Below, piece by piece: positions 1-13,072 of a stretch of 64,000 bases of DNA. Both the position numbers and the translations under genes were made by a program. The stretch lies in contig JABYQQ010000002.1 of NCBI GenBank assembly GCA_022605405.1, positions 2,294,001-2,358,000 on the forward strand, in the 5' to 3' direction. The stretch is from Earliella scabrosa (Eukaryota > Basidiomycota > Agaricomycetes > Polyporales > Polyporaceae). The first letter of the stretch is position 1. Each line of letters opens with the position of its first letter. The notes below the pieces were generated by a model that saw nothing but the letters and a program-made list of their open reading frames with translations, ran no database searches and was not told the DNA's origin.

Positions 1-1129
1 GGGCATGCATGGGGTCAGTCTTTGAGTTCAGACCCCATTATTAGGCGCTATATAACACCACCAATGAGTGTCTGTCTGACCATAGTTCTCAGTTCTGCTC
101 AGAGTCCACTCAGATGGCTAGTATTCACTGGCTAGTTGGGCGCTGCATGCAAGTGAAGGGGTTTTTTGTTTCTGCACATGCACAGACACAAGGAACGTCT
201 TCACATCATGCAGATGCTCAAGTCTGAGTCTCATGAGAGGGACATGTGAATGATGGCACTGGAAAACGTCCAGAGGGTTCCACGTCAACCTGAAACCCCT
301 TCTGTCAGAGCGCTCTATCCCTTGATGCTGAAAGTGTTGAAGCGAAGTATCCAGAAGTCTGGCAGAAGGGCAGACAAAGCAGAAGGCCAGAGTAGTGGAC
401 AAGATTGAAGAGGATCATCAGTTGTTGCTCTTGCCGAAAGAAGGGCTACATGGCTGATGTCATATAGGCCAGAGTCTAGAGTGTGTGACCACCAAAAGGA
501 GAGATGCATCCCCACATGGCTCCGAGGCCGTGTGCGTGAGGGATGCTGCGGTAGCGGGCTGTCCTTGATTCAAAAGGTGAGTTCGCGGAGGCGGAGCGCC
601 CGTGGGCTGCGCACTGGACGAGAAGTCGGTGGGCAAAGCCAAATCAAGCAGCAGCGAATCCGGACGACGGGCGGCGAGCTGGAAAAGAAGCCCGCGCCCG
701 AACAAGGATGCGTGTGCCTGCATTTACAGGCACACGCTCACGGCAAAAGGCAGGCGGTGAAGTACGGGAGAAGCAGAAGCGTCGGAGGGCGGGGCTGCGT
801 GCGGATCTCCGCCCGCGGGCATCTCGAAGGGGTCAGCACGTTCTGACTCCGCGGGTGCAGACCCAGGGACAAACAGAGCAACGGCGGGCTATACGCCGTT
901 ACACGCTTACGGCGGTGAACGTTGCAGACAGGCAGAGATCAATCGATTCAGAGGACACACAAGACACGATATGGACTAGCACTCGAAACGGCCGACGCGC
1001 CGGTTACATGGCGCGCGGATCGCGGACAGAAGGTTGTTGAGAACCTCCCGCCTCTCTATATCTCCCGCCAACAACGAGGCCCCCTTTCCGCACCCGGCCC
1101 CGCAGTCCGGACGGTCACCCGTTCGCCGC
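1..1129. other. Left-edge intergenic DNA
   Basis: I see no gene I can support here. Several open frames overlap on both strands but are GC-rich, low in recognisable motifs and mutually shadowing. A short stem at about 12-39 (TGGGGTC ... GACCCCA) and another at about 882-903 (AACGGCG ... CGCCGTT) could fold but have no clear role. The right part is the 3' flank of INO1. Confidence 0.5.
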
Positions 1130-2921
1130 TCACCAGATGCGGGTCTCGAGCAGGAGGTCGGAGCTGCCCTCGAGGCCGATGCACGCCTTGAGGAACGCCT
1201 CGAGCGCGTTGCGCTGCCGGTTGAGCGAGTTGACGACGTCTGTGCCCGGCTTGACGAGCGGCGCCTTGAGCATGTACGAGAGCAGGGAGAGCACCGGGTA
1301 GAGCGGCTTGAAGTCCTTGCCCGCGCTCCCGTCGCGGTACTTGACGCGCGTCAGCAGCTCCGTCAGGATTGTGAGGTCGAGGATGAGCGGCGTCGCGAGC
1401 AGCGAGTCCTGTGGAGCGAGAGCGGGTCAGCATACGGCGCATACACAGAGCGGGATAAGGAGGAGAAGGGGACGCACCTCGCACTCGTTGAAGATGTTGA
1501 TCGTCGAGCGGCCGCCGCAGAAGATCTCAGAGTAGTACTCGTCGATCGCCCGCTTCGAGTCGCCCACCGCGGGCACGTACTTGATCACAACAATGTGGTC
1601 CGGGTGCTCGCCCTTAGCCGCCGCCGTGCCCTTGGGCGCGCCCGGCTGCGGGGGCTTGAAGAGGAGCGCGTTCGCGTTGACCATGTCGTCCACGACGGAG
1701 CTCTTCGAGATCTCCTTGGACTTGAACTGCGGCTCCGCGGACAGGTTGTGCCCGTCGTTGTTCCCCAGGTGGTTGTACGACGCGATCGAGAGCGGCTTGA
1801 TCCCCGCGTTCACTAGGAACTCGGCAAACACCGACTTGAGCTTCGTCTGCCCCGACTTGAGGTCGTCCCCGCCGATGAACGACTGCGTCCGCTCCGCGAG
1901 CTCAATCACGCCCGGCACGAACGTGTTCTGCGGCGCGCCGTTCACGAACGGCTCGCCCTCGAGGATCGCCGCGACCGCGAAGAGCGTCGAGGGCGACACC
2001 TCAGAGTGCGAGCCCTTGATCGCCGCGAGCAGGTTGTCCGCCGTGTCGTTCACGCCCGGGATGATGTCGCTGTAGCGCTCCGTGTTCGCCGTCCAAAAGA
2101 CAACGACGCGGTCGAGGCCGTGCTCCGCCTTGAACTTGCGGATGTCCGCGCGGATGTGCTCGAGGTGCGCCTGCTTGTCCGCGCCCGGGATCACGTTGTC
2201 CGCGCGCGCCTCCTGGTTCGCGGCGATGAAGTCGGGGTAGTAGATCGACGGGAGCGGCGCGCCGAGCGCGGCCATGTGCGGCATGACCTGGCGCTGGAGG
2301 TCCCAGTCGAGGACCTGCGCGCGCTTCATGGCCTCGTCCATGCGCAGCCCGGAGATGTCCCAGCCGCCGAGGACGAGGTCGTTCGGGTGCACCATGGGCA
2401 GGACGTCCGAGATGGGCACGTAGACGTCCTTGCCCGTCGACGGGTCCACGCCGAGTCGGACCGTCGACGCGCGGAGGAGGGAGCCGATGTAGTTGGGCTG
2501 CTGCACGCCGGACTTGGTGTGCCAGACGATGTTGTGGCGGTTGGCGAGGATCGTCGCGGAGAGCGTCGAGCCGTTGTTACCGCCCCAGCCGATCATCATC
2601 AGTCTGCGCGAGCAGGGAGGGAGTTTAGCGGGACATTCGGGCACGACGCTCACGTGACGCGAGGACTCACCCAGTCTTCGCGACCTTCCTGGCCGTCTGG
2701 AACTCGAACGGCTTGGCGGTCGGGGTGACGATGTACTGGCCCTCGACGATGGTGACATCGGCGCCGCGGTTGGTGAACTTGGAGGTGATGTAGTCGTTGG
2801 AGTACGACGTCTGCTCGGACTGGACGACGATGGGCGTCGACCGGCGCACGGCAGTGGGGTGGACGGGGAGAACGGACTCCAGCTGGGACTCGGGAGTGTT
2901 CGCACCTGTGGAGGAGGACAT
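1130..2921 (-). CDS. INO1: Inositol-3-phosphate synthase
   Basis: This enzyme isomerises glucose-6-phosphate to 1L-myo-inositol-1-phosphate with bound NAD, the committed cytosolic step of inositol synthesis for phosphatidylinositol and sphingolipids. Three exons join in phase: 2671-2921, 1478-2603 and 1130-1408, giving 551 residues, the normal fungal length. Visible signatures are the NAD-binding GWGGNNGST just after the first intron and [10 protein letters not shown] in the catalytic domain. The C-terminus ends in LLETRIW. The start is the first ATG of exon 1, which begins [13 protein letters not shown]. Introns are 67 and 69 bp with GTGAGT/GTGCGT donors. It stands alone on the minus strand, with a long GC-rich upstream region containing a TATA box. 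Sequence identity to the family is unmistakable; the exon ends are inferred from phase. Confidence 0.97.
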
Positions 2922-5370
2922 GTTTGCGAGTGTTGTGTGGTGGATGAAGAGTGAGTAGTTTATCGACGAGCGCGGCGGAAGGGGCCTTCAGAAAACAAGT
3001 ATTAGACCGTCGCCGGAGGTGTGCTTGGAACCTCTGTGGCGATTGTGTGGGCTCCCTAACTGGTTAGAGAACATGCACCGGGATGGGGGGCAGATGTCTG
3101 GGACGACGAGCGGATGGAGGGGTCGAGGTGAGGGGCGGAGAGGGCGAGGGCTTTTATACGCGAGGAGGGGCAGGTCGAAGGACGGAAACGTGGGCGAAGA
3201 TTTACGCGTCCAGTGCCGTGCCCTTCCCCGCCGCGGTCGGCATCATTCTCGGCGCCCCGCCAACCGTCCTCCCCTTTGATCCTTTCATTCTGCGCGTGCT
3301 CCCCGGTCCCCGCCTCGCCTCTCCCGCGCCCGTCGGCTGCTCGCCTCGCCGCCGCGTGCGCTCTCGATGACCCGCGAGCCTCGAGGGCGCACAGCGCGAC
3401 GCGCGAACCTCGCGCGAAGCAGCGCGGAGGGCGCGCACTCCTGGTAGTCATATTGGGTGAGTCCCGCCGGAGTTTCGGGCGCCCTGATCGATAGGTAAAT
3501 GCACATCGCGCACTTGGGGGGGTGTCGACTCGCGAGATAACACGCAGTTTGGAACTGGCTGGAATGATCGTCTGTGCCGCCACCATCGCCCGATGCCCTG
3601 ATCTTCGTAACGCGATAGCTCACTGCGGCTCGGCCAAGCACGACGCTGCAAAGACTCCTCCGACGCGAGTCGCGTCGGAGGATGACGGAGACGTTCGCTC
3701 GGCGGGTGGTCGCGCAACTGCTGGATTACCCGTTGGGGACGGCGGCGTGCAGGCACGCTTCCACGCGCCGGCAGCTTTTTGTGGGTCGTCAGAACGAACA
3801 GAACGGCCAGTCAGAAGCCTCGCGGAGGACACCGCGACTGCGCTGCGCGCGGCCTGCGCGTGTCGCCTCGCGTTCTGCTCTTCCATTGCCACAGTTCGAT
3901 TTGTCTTCGATTTCACCGCGGCGCGGTGGAAATCAAGGGTGCCTTCGGCCTCAAGCTTCAAGAGTCAACGGGCGGTGCGCGCACGCAGGCTGAACGGAAC
4001 ACTCGAATTCGGACTCTCGAAGGGCAAGGGGACGTGAGTACGCATGTCTCACATTATTAGACGACGCAGGCCTCGCGTCCTGACTTAACCATCTACGTCA
4101 GGACTTTCCTCGGTCAAACGTCTTTGGGGCAGTTCCATTACGTTCCTTGCTCAGGCTCCTTCGGAGTCCTTGTCGCCACATAACCCCAGAAGTGCGGGAT
4201 CAGTCAGGGTCGTCCATGGCAGCAGTCAGTCGACATCATACATCATAACGTGGTGGACGCGTTCCTCGTTAAGCCTCTCAAGGTCTGCCTGCATGGGTAG
4301 ACAGCCACCGCGACGCACGTAAGACCGTACCCACTCCGTGATCCCCAGCCCCAAAGAAAGGAGGGTTCAGAACGGCGCAGAAGCGCGTAAAAGCACGGCT
4401 TCGAACGACGCTTGACAAATACTACCGGAGAACTGGGGTTTCCCCAGCGTACGCCGTATACACGGCACGTCCCCCCAACGTTGAACGTTGACGGATCAGG
4501 CTAACGTGTGGCCTCGCCTCTACATATATGATAGAGCTCGAGAAACGGACGCCTCGAGGACGGTAGCGAGCACGGGTGCCGCACGCGGCTCAACGGCTGC
4601 TGTTCCTCGGACATCGGGAGATGTGTTAGCGTTTCATGAAGGCGGACGCCGGGCGAGCCTTCTCCATCTCCATCGTGCACGATGTACGTTCTGGGGTCGA
4701 AAGAAGCCTTCGCGTGCGATGAGCAGCACCGGTACCCGTGCGCAGCACGGCTGAAGAAGGGTGAACCGGACGAGGCGAAGCACACCATATCTAACCCCGT
4801 TCGCGGGAGCCGGTACGTCCGCCGTCGGGTGCCGTCCGGCTCTTCGTCGATGGGGCACGCCCTTGGGCTTGAGCCTTGAGGTGAGTTTGACATTTTGACG
4901 CTCTAGCCGCAGGACTGTGGACCAGAGGACGTGCAGAAGGGAGGCGGGACGAGGACTGACGAGGAGCGATAATACTAAGACACAGGTATAAAGTAACACA
5001 CAGAGATCGTCACACTCTCGGGAAACCGGGTCCGACAAGCTATAGGGATGCGGATGGTGGGCCCACAGAAGGACAGAAGAGCTCGAATTGGAAAGAGCGA
5101 AGAGCGAGAGTGAGAGGGGGATGGTGGGATGGTGGGATGGAGCAGAGGGAGAGATGAGATGCGATAGAGAAACGTGATTATAGCCGTGCAGCCAAGCGTC
5201 CGTGACTACTAATGGTCGGGGCGCTGTATCGGTATCGACGGTGGTATGTGATGCATGTGCGGGAATATGGGGCAGTGTCGGTGAGTGTGTACACGATGGG
5301 GTCGGACGGAGTGCGATCAGTACAAGAAGTGATACCAGAACCGGGAATGTTAGGGCGCGGGAGGGGGCGA
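2922..5370. other. INO1 promoter side and 3' flank of the RasGEF/RhoGAP gene
   Basis: About 2.4 kb without a supportable gene. The first few hundred bases are the INO1 promoter and leader. Open frames around 3500-4050 are GC-rich with arginine- and alanine-rich translations in several frames, typical of non-coding GC-rich DNA. Near 5100-5160 there is a purine-rich tract with a repeated GGATGGT unit, probably in the 3' UTR of the gene to the right. Confidence 0.5.
3151..3158 (-). promoter_or_regulatory. TATA box of INO1
   Basis: TATAAAAG reads on the minus strand about 230 bp upstream of the INO1 start codon. The position and match suit a core promoter with a leader of roughly 200 nt. I did not find a convincing copy of the yeast inositol-responsive element. 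Confidence 0.5.
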
Positions 5371-8300
5371 CTATGGGATGTTGAACGAGAGCGACGCTGG
5401 GCTGCCCAGGTTGATGCTCAGCACGGGCGGCTCCGCCGGCAACTTGGGCGGGAGCAGGTCCGCGGGGTCGCGGAACGCCTCGTCCTCCTCATCTTCCTCG
5501 GGGATCGGCTCGTCAAAGTCGAACTCCTCGTGGTCCTGGTCGTGGTCTGCTTCATGCTCCCCTTCGTTGTCGAAGATGGAGTGATGCTACAGAGTCACAG
5601 CGTAGGGTCAGCTTAAATTACAACATGGAGGGAAGACTCAATGCCATGACGTACGTGAGCGATGAGTAGCTTCGTGGCCCGGTGCGCGACCGCCATGTTG
5701 CTGAAGAACGCGCCGATATCGCCTTCGCCGGAGCGCAGCAGGTTCGGGGAGAAGACGGTCGCTAGAGACTCGACCGTCATCTGGTTGCTCTCCTCAAAGT
5801 CCGTCACCCTGGACATGCGTGTGGTACATCAGCAAAAGATGCACATGAAGCTCAAGAAGTTACGCACTTCTCAAGATGCTCGATGATGCGTTTCAGGAGG
5901 TCGAAGTTTGCCATAGGGAGCCCGTGCACGACTTCTCGCACGTTCGCGAGCTTGGCTCCTAGATCGAGATCGTCGCGCCCTGTTCCAAACGAGTGAGGGT
6001 AGACACAATCGCAGTCAGCGACGCAGGTAAATCTCAAACCAGCATGTGATACGTACCTGCGGCAGCGAGCATGGCTTTGTAGGATTCAGGCGGGAACAGC
6101 CCTCCAGGCAGCACTCGGAACCAGCTCTTGATCAGGTCGCACACCGCGTGGATGTCCGTCATGTCCGAGATCGTCCACTCGCCTGTTGCGTGCCACGTTG
6201 CCACGTCATTCTTCGCTCCAGACGCCAGCATCCGAAAGACGCACCTCTGTTCAGAGCATCCCTGAGCCCGTTGACTTCAGACAGCGCGCCGGCGATGCGG
6301 TCTATGTCCGGCATACGTGAGCACCATGCAAGAACGGAGACAGAGCGGAGAAACAACACACATATGCCAACTTCCGTCAGGCCCCGGCGCTCCACCTCGT
6401 CGATAAGTCGCTCGACCACCAAAGGAATCGCGCCAGGCTGGATCTCGCCGTCGGGTGCGTCCCGCTGGAGCAGGAACTCGAGGTCAACACCGAACACTGC
6501 AAACGCCATCATCGTGTCAGTTGGACCAGGACCAGAACGAGAGAAGGGTGGTGTGAACGCGACAGGAAAGGGAAAAGGGAAGACGCACCCGCCACAGGGT
6601 CGCGTGTCGCGCCAGCCGGCCGAGCGAGTAGCTCATCTGCCATCTGCATCTTGACGTTTTGGCCGAGGTACGTCAGCCTGCGCTTGGCCGTCAAGCTCGA
6701 CACGCGCTCGATCGTCTCGAGCCACTTCTTCATCTCCTGCTGGCTTGCGGCTTGCAGCAGGTAGTGCCCGCCGTCCTCCGAGTCAATCTGGAACACAAAC
6801 GAGCGCTCGTTGTTGATGAAATGCGCGACGTGGGCGTTCACGACGCTCAGCACGAGCGACGGCTTGCCCGACGGCACAAAGTCGAGCTCGGCCGGCGTCC
6901 GCCGCACGGGGCTCCCCGAGAGCGTGTCCGAGGTGAAGGCGCTCGAGATGGGCCGCATGAGCTGGAAGAACGCAGACGACATGCTCTTCTTGTTCCGGTG
7001 CTGCTTCGGCATGACCGGGTTCTGCCGCCGCTGGTTCATCGCTCGGTTGAGCTGCTCCTCGCGGCGGTCGTTGCGCTGCTGCTCCGCCCGCTTTTCCTTG
7101 CTGAGCCGGTCCCGCCACGCGCGGTCGCGTCGGTTCTTCTCCTGCTGCTGGGCGACGAGGAAGGAGAACGGGCGCTGGCCCTTCTTACCCGGCGGCATGC
7201 CGAACTGCGTCGCTTCACGGTGTGCATCTTCTCGGATCGTCCGCATGTCGAAGTGGACCGTGCTCAGCTCCCGCTCGAGGTTGTTCAGCCGTTCGAATTC
7301 TCGACGATCGGCTTCGCGACGTCGCTGCCGTCGGGCTTGGCTAACCCCGGTGGCGTTCGCAAGCAGTGTCTGCAATGACCTTCGTTACCGCTGTCAGCAT
7401 GAGCTCACGCGGTAGGCAGATGAATGGAGCACGCGCACCTCCGCTTCTCGAAGTTGACGAGCACGAGCTTTTCTCCCGAAGGCGACTCAAGCACATCCGG
7501 CAAGCTGATGATCTCAAGGATCTTCTCCATTAGCCAGCCTATATCTGCAGTCAGCGTCCCCCTCGACACAACACTGTTGACCACTGGTCTCGACAGGTAC
7601 GCTGCGAGCGAGTCGCATCCCGTTCCTCGAGCCACCGCAACACCGAGCCAGGCCCGCTGATATGTCCGGCTCTCCACGCTCAGGACGGCAGACGTGAGTA
7701 TGGCTTCTGCGAACGACCGGACACATGGGCGTTCGAACAGCGGTATGTCCGCATTCTCGCTGTCGAGGCTCCGGCGGCGAGCGGCCTCGATTGCGCGCAG
7801 GAGGAGCTCCATTCTCTGTTGACGGGCCTGGATGCCTATCCGGAGCGCAACGATCTTTGAGATGAGCCACTTGCGGAGGATGCCAAACGCGCGGATGCAG
7901 CTGCGGACCGTGGGTGGGAGGAGGCGGTACAGCGAGTCCTGCGTCAGCTCTGAGATGAGCGGTGACGGCTCGACCTCCAGGATGTACGAGCTCATGGACT
8001 GAATTTCGACTTCATCGGCGATAGAGCTGGGGTCACGGTTCAGGAACCACCCTGTGCGGTCGGCTGATTGCAGTTCGAAGAGCTCTGCGGTTATGAAGAG
8101 GTCCTATTGACACAGGCACATCTGTCAGAACACGATTCTCCCTAGCCACGAGGCGCGTCCCTCACCTCCTGAGTGACGTTGCGGAACGTTGCTGATGCCA
8201 TTGCATTCAAGTTGTTGACAAGTTCTTCTGGATCAAGCCGGTCGACATCGGGGAGCTCGGAGCTGTAGCTGTTGATGGCAGAATTCTCGTCTGTCGCTTC

Positions 8301-11300
8301 TTGAGGGGCTGTTGACCGAGGAATCGGGCGCATCGTCTGGGAGCGGAACGACGTGAGGAGTGTCTTGCGTGTCACCTCTAGCGCTTTCAGGGCCTGACCA
8401 GCCTCCGACTCCGGATCTGACACAGACTCGAGCAGCTTCTGTTCAGTGGGCTGTGCGAAGAACGTCAGGAGAGACTCATAAAGAGCCGCGTCGTCGAGCG
8501 CATCCTGAGCGCCGCCACCCTGAGTGATCCACTCTCCCAATGTCTCCAGCACTTCTAGCCGCAGCCGCACGACGTGAGAGACTTCCTCTGGCGTTAGCAT
8601 CCGTCCTGGCTGATGCGCGCCAACATAGCGTTTCCGCAGAAGCTGGTAACCAAGGATGTGTAAGGTGCGAATCATCACGTTACGGGCCTGCTTACGCACC
8701 TCAAATAGCACCTGAGGCGTGACAAAACTTCGGAAAACATTCCACCAGACCTGTGCGAAGTCGTCCATGTCGACCCTCACCTCCCTCGTCTTCCTGTCCG
8801 TCAGCGGAATCTCCCCGTTGTCGTCGGCAACTGAGACGGATACACCCTGAAGACCATGCACCAGAACGTCAACGAGGCGCTCCAGGGTGCCGGCCTGCAC
8901 GACGACGCGCAACGGTCTGTCCGAGGTCACCTCCGACCCCACCAGACTGGTGCGCTGCGACATCGAGGGCAGGGAGTTCCGGCGTGCCACGCTGGGTTTG
9001 CGCTCTGTCCCATGACCATGCGAAGACCCGGGGGTCACGCGGATTGAGGGTGCGCGGCCGAATATCTTGTCGACAGCAGGTGAGTCAGTCGCGGAACGGC
9101 TGGGAGGACGGGAAGGAGCACGGGATGTCGGACGGGAGCTAGCAACTCCCTCGCTGCCAGGCTGGACCAGCAAGAGCAATTCATCGTTGTACACGGGAAG
9201 GAGGGTACCACCAAGGTCCAGTCCACCAGCGAGTTTGGGTCGATCCAGGCGAATGATCCTGTCGGCGTCCGATTGGAGACGGAGGTCGCGGATGTCTTGC
9301 ACATTGAGGGACGCATTGCTCTCCACCCTACCACGAATGATTTGGCCACGGTTGACGAAGGAGAGGGAGGGAAGTGGTTCGGGGAAGAGAAGGGCGGACA
9401 AAGGATGTGCAGTGGGCTGCTGCGAGAGCCGGGTCCAGAAATACGGCTCGAAGAGCCCCCTTCTTCGCGGTTCGGCGGCGAAGGAGAGCGACATGAATTG
9501 GTCGACCCTATCCAAGGCAGGGCGAAGAAAGCGTGAGACGGGCATACCCACAGCAAGAAGCGGAGCTAACAAATTCGTACCTCAAGAATTTTGCTGCCAA
9601 CCCAGGGCCCTCTGTCGCAGAAGCGAGCGTGTTCCAATGCCTAACGAGCACATCGACAGCAGGCAGCTCCGGCTCGCTCTCCGGCTCGCCCGTCCGCCGC
9701 GTACATTGCGCAAACGTAGTCCGCAATCCCTCGTACCCCACCCTCGCCGTGCGCATTGGGGCGACAAGCCACTCCTCGCCGTCCCCACCGCGCGCCTTCT
9801 CGAGTGCCTCGCGGATGTCGCGCTCTGCGTCGCCTGCCCACGGGACAGCGAGCGGCGCCGTGGGAGTCGGCTGGTCGCCGCGGACGAGGATCTGCACCCA
9901 GCACTGGGCGATGGAAAGTGCCTCGCCATCTACTCGCTTCCACACCTTGTCGAGCCGCGCGATCGGCCGCGAGCAGAGCGCACTCATGACCGCGCGCCAC
10001 GAGCACTCGTCGCCGCTGCGGCGCGCGTGCTCCCCAATGCGGACCCACGCGGAGATGACCTCGGAGCGCGAGTGCGTGCGCGGCGGCTGGGGGATGCGGC
10101 CATCGTGCGAGTGCACGGTGCCGGCCGGTTCGGGCACGAGCACTTGTATCAAGACGAGTCGCGTCAACCAGTGCGGCCTCTCGTCGTTGCCCACGAAGGG
10201 GAGGAAGGCGGACGCAGGCGCGGGTTCACCGACGTCGTGAGCGCACACACCGAGGACAACATCGGCGGTGATGTTGGCGGGGACCTTCTGGAGCGCAGCC
10301 TTGTGGCACACGAAGAGCGACCGTGCGATGAGCGCCGGATCGAGGCTGAGGAGGATGTCGCGCGAGAGGCCTTCCTCGTCGAGTGCATTGCGGAGCGCGT
10401 CCGGTGCGAAGCTCGGATGGGGCGGCCGCGACGGTTCGCCCAGCGCTTCGATGATGGACTGCATCTTGCTTTCGCCCGGCCGCGGCGAGAATGTGCCCAG
10501 ATTCGGCGACACTTCTTCGGGCCCGGGTTCGGTGGACTTTGAATCTGAGGCGGGGTCCGTCGACGATGACGGCGAAGCGGCAGGGAGCTTGGCGAACGTG
10601 TCGGTCACGGACGAGGGCGAGAAGTCGGGGATGCTATCCTTGCACCACGCGTCCCAGCCTTCCTGGTTCGCGGGCGACCCGTGGTACTCAAGGTACTGCG
10701 CAGCGAGCCACTTCACTCGCCCCTCCTCCTCTCCCCGCACGTCGTCCTCCGCGCCGGTGATCAAGTTCGACGCGCACCTGTGGAACTCGGTCTCGAACGC
10801 ACCCTTACCTACCAGCACCGGCAACGTGAGCAGCACCGCCGCAGCGAACTCGCGCCACTCGGGCTTGTATCTCGACCGCCCCTCGGCGTCCTGAGCTACA
10901 GCAAAGGTCGTCGCAAAGACCGCCTCGTGCACGACCGCCTCCGTCGTGCCCTTCTCGATCTCCTTGCCCACCACGAGAGACGGGTGCGTCCCGCGTCCCC
11001 AGTACGCCCTCCGCCTCCGCATCTCCTCCCGCTCCTTCCCCTTCCCTCCGCCGCCGCCGCGTCCACCCATGTCGATCTCTGCGTCGTGGATGTCCACCCC
11101 AAGCTCCGGGTCGCTCGTCTCCGCCTCCAGCACCGACACGAGCTCCGTGGGGAACAGCTCGCGGATGCCCGCCGTGCGGTCGCCCGGCGGCTTGTAAAAG
11201 TACAGCTTCGAGCCCTTGAGCACGAGCTTGAACGGCTTCCAACCCTTGGCGAGCACCGCGGGCGCCGCACCGGCCATGTACGCCTGGTTTGCGCGCGTAT

Positions 11301-13072
11301 TGAGCATCGACGGCGAGAAGTCCGTCAGGCGGTTGATGAAGCCGGAGTGGTGTACCATCTGCGACGCTCGCCTGTTTCCCCCATCCTCGTCCGGCTCGAT
11401 GATCGTCGGCGGCGCCAGCAGTGTCGGCGAGGACGGGCCCTGGCTGACCTGTCCGTCGGGGATGCTGATTGCGGACGGCGAGGCTTTGAGGTTGCCCCCA
11501 CCGCCGAAGCCGAAGGGAAAGGGAGATCGGCCGGATGTGCCGCTCCCTGCTGACCCCTTCTCGCGTTCCGACTCGGACGACGCGGAACCTTTGCGCTTCG
11601 GACTGGGCGGCATGAGCCCTGACTTCTGTGCGGATAGTTTGGAGGGGAGGCGTGGGGTGAAGGAATGTGAGCGCGAATGTACATGCGAGGAGGAAGTGGA
11701 GGATGCGGGGGTGAGAGGCGGTGTGATCGGCGATGCGTGTGTCGATGGGGGAGGACCGAGCCGTGCGTGGTTCTTTGGCGGGGAAGTAGAGAGCTCGGCG
11801 GATATTACGGGAAACGGGTAGTTCATGTTGAAGGACGCAGCAGAGGGAGAGGGTAGGGACGGAGACGGAGCAGCACTGCTGCTCACGCTGTCGCTCCGGT
11901 AGCTCTTGATCTTCTGGTGCAGCGTGGTGTCGATGGGGGCCAGCTTTGGACTCGTCGACGGAGTGATTTTCCCTAGATCGTCTGCTGACTTGGACCATGG
12001 TTTACGAGACAGGTTACGAAGGTCTCCGAGGCCGCCTTGAGAAATCATCGGCTGCGAAGGCGATGACGGTGTCCTGAATGCTGGCGGTCGTGCCTCGGGA
12101 ACAGCGGTTGCGGTTCGCGCCAGCGACAAGTCGGCGACGGATCTAGTGAGGACAAACCCAGGTCAGCCACTCGAGCGCCAGTTTACTCCGTTACTCATGA
12201 CTTCAGCCCTCTATCCGACCCTGCCGTTCTAAACGAGCAGCAAGGACTCTCGCAAGTACAGGTACAAGGCAAACACATTCATGCCCAGATTCTCGCACAA
12301 TAGGACGTGCCCCGCTCTCAGAGGACGACTGTTATTGGCGAGCGTCCCCGCCCGGCCGGACTTCGTCGTACCAATTTCAATCCTCCGCCGCCCGTCGGAG
12401 ACTGATTACCACCGGGGACGTCAGGACAACGTGTACCTCCTCAAGCCCCGCTAATCACATCGTGAACAGATGTCGATAACCTCTGTTCACAAGATGGTGC
12501 AGCAGTTCAGGGGGCGCGACGGCAGTAATGCCGTCCGAGCCCTTGCACGTGTAGCAGCAAGCAATCGTGCAGTGCAAGTCAAGATATGCACATTTCACAA
12601 CGGACAGCTGCAGTGACGAACACTCCATCTGTCCGTTCTCTGATAGATGGGCAGCCCCGCGTGAAGATCCCCGGAGGGATGAAGCCCTTTCTCCAGGTCT
12701 GCCGCGGAAGACGGAAGAGCGAATCTGAGCAATTACTCACCTGCTCGCCGCATGCATGCCTAGCCCTCCCCTGTTCGGCGGTACGAGGTTGTCCACGATC
12801 GGCCGCGGGTCGGTCGGGTGGGAAATCTTGTGCTTGCGCGTCGAGCTCGTGCTCGAACGCGGCTCGCTGGAGCTCATGGACGAGCGACCGCCGCCGCTCG
12901 AGGTCGAGCTCTTGAACCATTTCGTCGGTTTCGTGAAGATCTGGGTGAAGGCGCCGCCGCCCGAGGGCGAGGTCGAGCGCGGGGTGCCTAGAAAGCTTCC
13001 GGGCGACGAAGGAGAGGGAGTGGTGGCCTCTGGGGGGCTGAGATTGTTGGAAACGGAGCGGCGAGGAGCCAT
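5371..13072 (-). CDS. Very large PH / RasGEF / RhoGAP multidomain protein
   Basis: Eleven exons join in phase to about 2163 residues: 12741-13072, 9581-12142, 8166-9507, 7439-8103, 6589-7379, 6362-6496, 6301 down to 6245, 6057-6182, 5868-5979, 5655-5808 and 5371-5586. Roughly the first 400 residues are Ser/Pro-rich. A PH-like segment follows (about 405-550, with KGWKPFKLVLKGSKLYFYK). Next come RasGEF-like helices (about 650-900, RPIARLDKVWKRV), a second RasGEF-related block, a basic coiled coil, another PH-like fold ending in QEMKKWLETI, and a RhoGAP domain whose arginine finger sits in GIYRIAG, rebuilt exactly across an intron. The tail is acidic. It could couple Ras activation to Rho inactivation at polarity sites; that is inference. 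The first intron (598 bp) is unusually long, so exon 1 is the least certain part. Confidence 0.88.

Noticed and set aside
12..39. Stem-loop considered as a tRNA or terminator
   Set aside because: Stem is only seven pairs, no tRNA arms or A/B boxes, and no adjacent gene end.
3522..4037. 171-codon open frame in INO1 upstream DNA
   Set aside because: Overlapping frames on both strands are equally open and GC-driven; translation is Ala/Arg-rich with no domain.
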